From: an uncultured Bacilli bacterium
GTDB lineage: Bacteria > Bacillota_I > Bacilli_A > RF39 > UBA660
Reading direction: 5' to 3'
Length of the DNA: 8,939 nucleotides
Assembly: GCA_947623975.1 (NCBI GenBank)
Contig: CANQHY010000045.1
Coordinates: 1-8,939 of the forward strand
The position numbers were made by a program, and so were the translations under genes. The notes under the pieces were generated by a model. The model had not been told where the DNA came from, did not search any database, and saw only the letters and a list, made by a program, of their open reading frames with translations. Of this stretch, positions 5,747-8,939 are shown piece after piece; positions within the stretch are counted from its first letter, which is position 1; every line of letters begins with the position of its first letter.

Positions 5747-6438
5747 TATACGGAAGAAATGTTGCTAAAGAACTTTTAAAAAATGATAAAAAGATTAAAA
5801 AAATTATATTACAACAGGATTTTTCTGATAAAGAGATAAATTCTTTAATAGAAAATAAAAAAATAAAAGTGGAATATTTAGATAAAAAAGGATTTTCGCG
5901 ATTTGATAAATATTCTCATCAGGGTATAATTTTAGACATAGATGATTTTTGTTACACAGATTACATTACATTCCTTGATGAAGACAATTGTAAACTAGTA
6001 ATATTAGATCACATAGAAGACCCACATAATTTAGGTGCCATTATAAGAACTTGCGAGGCTGCTGGCATAAACGGAATTATTATTCCTAAAGATAGAAGCG
6101 TCGATGTTAATTCTACAGTAATGAAAACTAGTGCTGGTGCATTAGAAAATATGAGAATTGCTAAAGTTACTAATTTGGTAAATGTCATAAATAATTTAAA
6201 AGAACATGGCTTTTGGATTGTTGGTACTGCTATGGATAATGCTACTGATTATAGAGATATTGATTATACAGGAAAAATTGCCTTGGTTATTGGAAATGAA
6301 GGTAGTGGAATGAGTAAGGCTGTTACATCTGAATGTGATTTTATAGCAAAAATTCCTATGTATGGAAAAATAAATAGTCTAAACGCATCTGTTGCTGCAG
6401 GAATTATGATATATGAGATGATAAGTTTAGATAAATAG
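5740..6438 (+). CDS. rlmB: TrmH/SpoU-family 23S rRNA 2'-O-methyltransferase (RlmB-like)
   Basis: SPOUT-class enzyme that transfers a methyl group from S-adenosylmethionine to a ribose 2'-OH. RlmB of E. coli modifies G2251 of 23S rRNA. The 232-aa protein has the N-terminal substrate-binding domain starting VYGRNVAKELL (about 1-70) and the knotted catalytic domain with all three motifs. Motif 1 is DHIEDPHNLGAIIRTCEAAG (N97 and R103 region), motif 2 is IGNEGSGMS (184-192), and motif 3 is IPMYGKINSLNASVAAGI (about 205-222, N212/S213 included). The ATG lies inside the end of mrnC, with AGGAGG six bases upstream, which suggests translational coupling. The position after mrnC matches yacO/rlmB of Bacilli; the exact modified nucleotide cannot be told from sequence. 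Confidence 0.92.
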   Translation: MLVYGRNVAKELLKNDKKIKKIILQQDFSDKEINSLIENKKIKVEYLDKKGFSRFDKYSHQGIILDIDDFCYTDYITFLDEDNCKLVILDHIEDPHNLGAIIRTCEAAGINGIIIPKDRSVDVNSTVMKTSAGALENMRIAKVTNLVNVINNLKEHGFWIVGTAMDNATDYRDIDYTGKIALVIGNEGSGMSKAVTSECDFIAKIPMYGKINSLNASVAAGIMIYEMISLDK

Positions 6439-6442
6439 GAGG
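6437..6442 (+). promoter_or_regulatory. Ribosome binding site fixing the TTG start of the sigma factor
   Basis: AGGAGG, overlapping the rlmB stop codon and seven bases before TTG 6450. It is a full-consensus site, and no ATG exists within 45 codons downstream in that frame, so TTG initiation is well supported. Confidence 0.85.
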
Positions 6443-6449
6443 GATTTCT

Positions 6450-7082
6450 TTGGATTACAAAGAGATTAATGATTATGAGCTTGTGTATCAGATAAGAGAA
6501 AATAATGAGGTAGCTTATAATACTTTATTTGATAAATATAAACCTATTGTTAATAAACTTGCCCATGAATATTATCGTAAAAATATGAATATTGGAATTG
6601 AATTAGACGATTTGTATCAGGAAGGCTTTTTTGCTGTCCACCTAGCATTAAAAGATTACAATCAAAATAGTTCCTTATTTTATACTTACGTTACTATTTG
6701 TATAAAAAGGCAAATGGAAAGATTTATAAAAGGTAATAGAAGAAACAAACAAATGATATTAAATAATGCTATATCATTAAGCGAATCCATATTAGGTGAT
6801 GAAGAAATATTTTTGGAAGAGTTGATACCATCTGTGGAAAACGTTGAAGAAATTGTATTATTTGATGATTTTTATCGCTCTGTCCTTTTATATAAACATA
6901 ATCTAAAGTTTGAAGAATCACTGGTTTTTGAACTCAAAATAAATCATTTTAATAATAAAGAAATTTCAAAGCTATTAGATATTCCATATAAAAGAGTTGA
7001 CAATTGTTTAAGAAGAATTAGAGGTATGCTGTCAAAAAGTACGTTGATTTCAAAAATAGATTTTAAATTCACAAAAGATTAG
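6450..7082 (+). CDS. sigH: Sigma-70 family RNA polymerase sigma factor, SigH-like
   Basis: This protein directs RNA polymerase to a subset of promoters. The 210-aa protein has region 2 at about 17-95: AYNTLFDKYKPIVNKLAHEYY, then ELDDLYQEGFFAVHLALKDY, the RNAP-binding DDLxQEG motif, then FYTYVTICIKRQMERFIKGNRRNKQ. A poorly conserved linker (about 96-145) follows. Region 4 is at about 150-200, with an HTH in FNNKEISKLLDIPYKRVDNCLRRIRGML. Size, missing region 1.1/3 and position after rlmB match sigma-H (Spo0H) of Bacilli, where yacP lies between; here yacP is absent and the gap is 11 bases. It starts at TTG with a consensus ribosome binding site. SigH in this lineage need not serve sporulation; a competence or stress role is equally possible. 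The exact orthology is inferred from context. Confidence 0.88.
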   Translation: MDYKEINDYELVYQIRENNEVAYNTLFDKYKPIVNKLAHEYYRKNMNIGIELDDLYQEGFFAVHLALKDYNQNSSLFYTYVTICIKRQMERFIKGNRRNKQMILNNAISLSESILGDEEIFLEELIPSVENVEEIVLFDDFYRSVLLYKHNLKFEESLVFELKINHFNNKEISKLLDIPYKRVDNCLRRIRGMLSKSTLISKIDFKFTKD

Positions 7083-7126
7083 GAAAGCGTAAATTTTATT
7101 TGTTTTATTTAATTTTTGCCTTTATT

Positions 7127-7160
7127 AGATAGTACTACTGATTAGTATTATCTTTTTGTT
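7127..7160 (+). terminator. Intrinsic terminator of the mrnC-rlmB-sigma operon
   Basis: AGATAGTACTA (7127-7137) pairs with TAGTATTATCT (7143-7153), 11 bp with one G-U, around the loop ctgat, followed by TTTTTGTTT. It is the longest terminator stem here. It marks the operon end 45 bases after the sigma-factor stop, so the usual downstream genes of Bacilli (rpmG, secE, nusG) are not in this unit. Confidence 0.85.
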
Positions 7161-7397
7161 TGAATAAATTTTTAAAAGCTGAATTGATGATTGAAAAAAG
7201 CTAATTTTTGATGATTCTGATTTGAATTATAGTAAAATATCAAAGGGTCAATAGGCAAATGGACAAAGATTCACTTTGTGTAATAAAAGATTTAATTTGC
7301 AGCATCAGATGAAATATATATCTTAAAACTTAATTTATTTTTTCAATTAAAAAGTCAAAATTGGAATGTGAAAAAACTTTTAGAAATAGTTGGTTTA

Positions 7398-7406
7398 TGC
7401 TACAAT
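7398..7406 (+). promoter_or_regulatory. Promoter of the large ORF (extended -10)
   Basis: TGcTACAAT is an extended -10. TTTAGA about 16 bases upstream is a weak -35. The expected start near 7413 gives a leader of about 29 bases ending in GTGGTGA (7431-7437), the ribosome binding site for ATG 7442. The element resembles those before mrnC and rnr. Confidence 0.55.
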
Positions 7407-7441
7407 TATCTTAGTAAGTTGATAATAAAAGTGGTGACGAT

Positions 7442-8939
7442 ATGAATAATTATAATGTAGTAGAAATTGATCATGATTTGTTTACTGGAGTATCTAGAAA
7501 TTATCAGATAATAAGTGAAAATTTAGATGAAATAATTAATTTAATCAGGCAATCAATGGATGAATTAGATGGAGAATTAAGTAATTTTTTTGATTGCTAT
7601 GGATGTGTAAAGGTTGTTACTGAAATAAAAGAAAAAGTTGATGAGTTAGTAGCAACGATAGATTATGCACTTGAATTATATAAGACAGTAGAAGAAGATA
7701 CAGAAATAGAGACAGAATTACTTGATTATGTTTTTACTTTGGTTGATGATGAGGTAAATAAAGCTTTTCAAGGTGAAGAATCTTATGATTATTCTAATTT
7801 ATCATACGAAGAACGAGTGGAAGCATTTCATACTATGATAGAGGAATACAAATCTGTTTTGGCTGATATACAAAATGAATTTAATAATCTATATGGCAAA
7901 GAAATACCAATAGATAAGAATTTGGTGGTAAGCCTAAATGTATTACTTGCCTCCTTTGGATTATATGATTCACGAGGATTGGGTGTGGCATACTATCAAG
8001 GTGATTGTTGCTATGTAGATCCTAAAAGTATTGTAGACTTATGGAGTTGTATAAATGGAACAGGAGCAATAGAGAAAGTATTTTCTTATTTAGGTGGAGC
8101 AAGTTGGGAAGAGTCAGGACTAAGTGAATTATATAGTGATTCATCATTTAATGAAGAAAGACTAATAGAGAATGTTGCTAGTTATGCTTCGACTGTCAGC
8201 ATTGATAAAGAAAAAATGACTGAGATTATAAATAATCACGGAGATGATTTAGCAAATTATTTACAAGCTGCCCGTAACATCCAAGATGCTGAAGGAGTAA
8301 GAAGATATTTTAATGAAATAAATACGGGTTGGTCTGATGTATATAAAAAGGTAGATTCTATTGCTACAGATTATTGTGAAAGATTAAATGACATAATGAC
8401 ACTTGAAAATATAGTGTACAATTTTGAACAAGAAGAAGGGTTAATGCCATTTAAAGAAGAAATGAAAAAAGAAGAATTCAATAGTTGGCTAAATAGAAAT
8501 TATTCTGATTTAAAAATACAGTCAACTGAGAATCTTTATTATAATAGTGAAAATAAAATAACAAATGAAGAAATAATGGCAAATTTAACTCATGAAGAAA
8601 AAGCTTTATACGCCTATTTGAATAGTAAAGATCAAGAAAAAGCCAAAGAATTTATTTTGGCAATGGAAGATACAATATACATGAGGATAGGGTACAATAT
8701 AGCATCTAACCGTATAGAAGAGTGGGCAAAAGATGGTTTGAATGGTTGGGATTCTTTTGCATCGTTCTGTCAGGGAGGAAAAGATGGAGTTATAAACTTT
8801 TTTGATGGGTTTAAGAATCTGGTTGCCCCAGATGGAAAAAGAGGTGTACATGATTATGAGATGATGTACATGGCTCAATTATTAGCTGAAAGAGAAAGAT
8901 ATAGTGATGGTATAGGAGGAACTTTATCAGAAGGTTCAC
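7442..8939 (+). CDS. Large helical protein, polymorphic-toxin/LXG-like N-terminal part (cut by window end)
   Basis: The frame stays open from ATG 7442 to the right edge: at least 499 residues with no stop. GTGGTGA precedes the ATG. The protein is acidic, rich in Asn/Glu/Tyr and mostly helical, without a signal peptide. Residues 1-100 look like a long helical hairpin (NYQIISENLDEIINLIRQSM, then VTEIKEKVDELVATIDYALEL) of the WXG100/LXG kind, though no clear WXG turn is seen. A middle region (about 100-370) follows. At 383-415, LTHEEKALYAYLNSKDQEKAKEFILAMEDT resembles a helical repeat that, as I recall, is common in large secreted toxin-like proteins of gut Clostridia and Bacilli. The part after it (INFFDGFKNLV...DYEMMYMAQLLAERE) resembles the segment that precedes their central hydrophobic region. 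Type VII-type export and a C-terminal toxin domain are inference; that end is outside the window, as would be any immunity gene. It could instead be a structural or adhesive surface protein. Confidence 0.85.
   Translation, partial: MNNYNVVEIDHDLFTGVSRNYQIISENLDEIINLIRQSMDELDGELSNFFDCYGCVKVVTEIKEKVDELVATIDYALELYKTVEEDTEIETELLDYVFTLVDDEVNKAFQGEESYDYSNLSYEERVEAFHTMIEEYKSVLADIQNEFNNLYGKEIPIDKNLVVSLNVLLASFGLYDSRGLGVAYYQGDCCYVDPKSIVDLWSCINGTGAIEKVFSYLGGASWEESGLSELYSDSSFNEERLIENVASYASTVSIDKEKMTEIINNHGDDLANYLQAARNIQDAEGVRRYFNEINTGWSDVYKKVDSIATDYCERLNDIMTLENIVYNFEQEEGLMPFKEEMKKEEFNSWLNRNYSDLKIQSTENLYYNSENKITNEEIMANLTHEEKALYAYLNSKDQEKAKEFILAMEDTIYMRIGYNIASNRIEEWAKDGLNGWDSFASFCQGGKDGVINFFDGFKNLVAPDGKRGVHDYEMMYMAQLLAERERYSDGIGGTLSEGS

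Larger units (their letters stand above)
7083..7441 (+). other. Intergenic region before the large ORF
   Basis: About 360 bases hold the operon terminator (7127-7160) and the promoter and leader of the next gene (7398-7441). In between, GATGATT occurs twice within 33 bases (near 7186 and 7210). A hairpin ACAAAG-attca-CTTTGT lies at 7263-7279 without a T-tract. Two short open stretches in different frames look like a possible broken gene: one ends SDLNYSKISKGQ, the other (ATG 7258) encodes 17 residues starting MDKDSLCVIKD. No ribosome binding site supports them. No recognisable RNA gene or riboswitch is seen. Confidence 0.4.

Noticed and set aside
8606..8878. Minus-strand 90-aa frame near the right edge
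   Set aside because: It lies opposite the long open frame starting at 7442, which has promoter, ribosome binding site and protein-like composition; this one has none.
1..8939. CRISPR array, insertion sequence, tRNA or rRNA genes, mycoplasma UGA=Trp code
   Set aside because: No regularly spaced repeats, no transposase or terminal repeats, and no cloverleaf besides the tmRNA. Tryptophans are TGG and no gene needs UGA read-through.

Overview
The window looks like chromosomal DNA from a low-GC, AT-rich Gram-positive bacterium (Bacillota, class Bacilli sensu lato, possibly an uncultured gut lineage near the Mollicutes/RF39-type groups). This rests on strong AT bias, clear Shine-Dalgarno (SD) sites, Bacilli-type gene neighbourhoods (secG-rnr-smpB-ssrA and mrnC-rlmB-sigma factor), and a long mycoplasma-like tmRNA tag ending in AVAFA. 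Tryptophan is encoded by TGG and genes end at ordinary stops, so nothing suggests the mycoplasma UGA=Trp code. The species cannot be named from the sequence.

Layout. (1) 1-3403, plus strand: secG (SecYEG translocon subunit), rnr (RNase R), smpB and ssrA (tmRNA). The last three form the trans-translation rescue set: tmRNA and SmpB release stalled ribosomes and RNase R degrades the faulty mRNA. secG ends in a palindromic terminator that sits against the rnr promoter, and ssrA has its own strong promoter just after smpB. (2) 3404-5330: an islet immediately after the tmRNA 3' end, a classic integration site. It carries only two small minus-strand genes, each with its own promoter and terminator: an unrecognised 229-aa soluble protein and a 118-aa single-membrane-segment protein with a phage-like C-terminus. 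Between them lie about 530 bp with no convincing gene. No integrase and no duplicated tmRNA end are visible. (3) 5363-7160, plus strand: a tight operon of mrnC (Mini-RNase III), rlmB/SpoU-type 23S rRNA 2'-O-methyltransferase, and a SigH-like sigma factor starting at TTG, closed by a strong terminator. (4) 7442-8939: the first 499 codons of a large acidic helical protein that runs off the window. It resembles the N-terminal part of large secreted polymorphic-toxin or LXG/WXG-like proteins of gut Firmicutes.

Five plus-strand transcription units share an extended -10 (TGnTAnAAT or a near variant), and for rnr and mrnC this leaves very short 5' leaders. The accessory parts most worth following are the islet behind ssrA and the truncated giant ORF at the right edge. 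The rest is conserved housekeeping.
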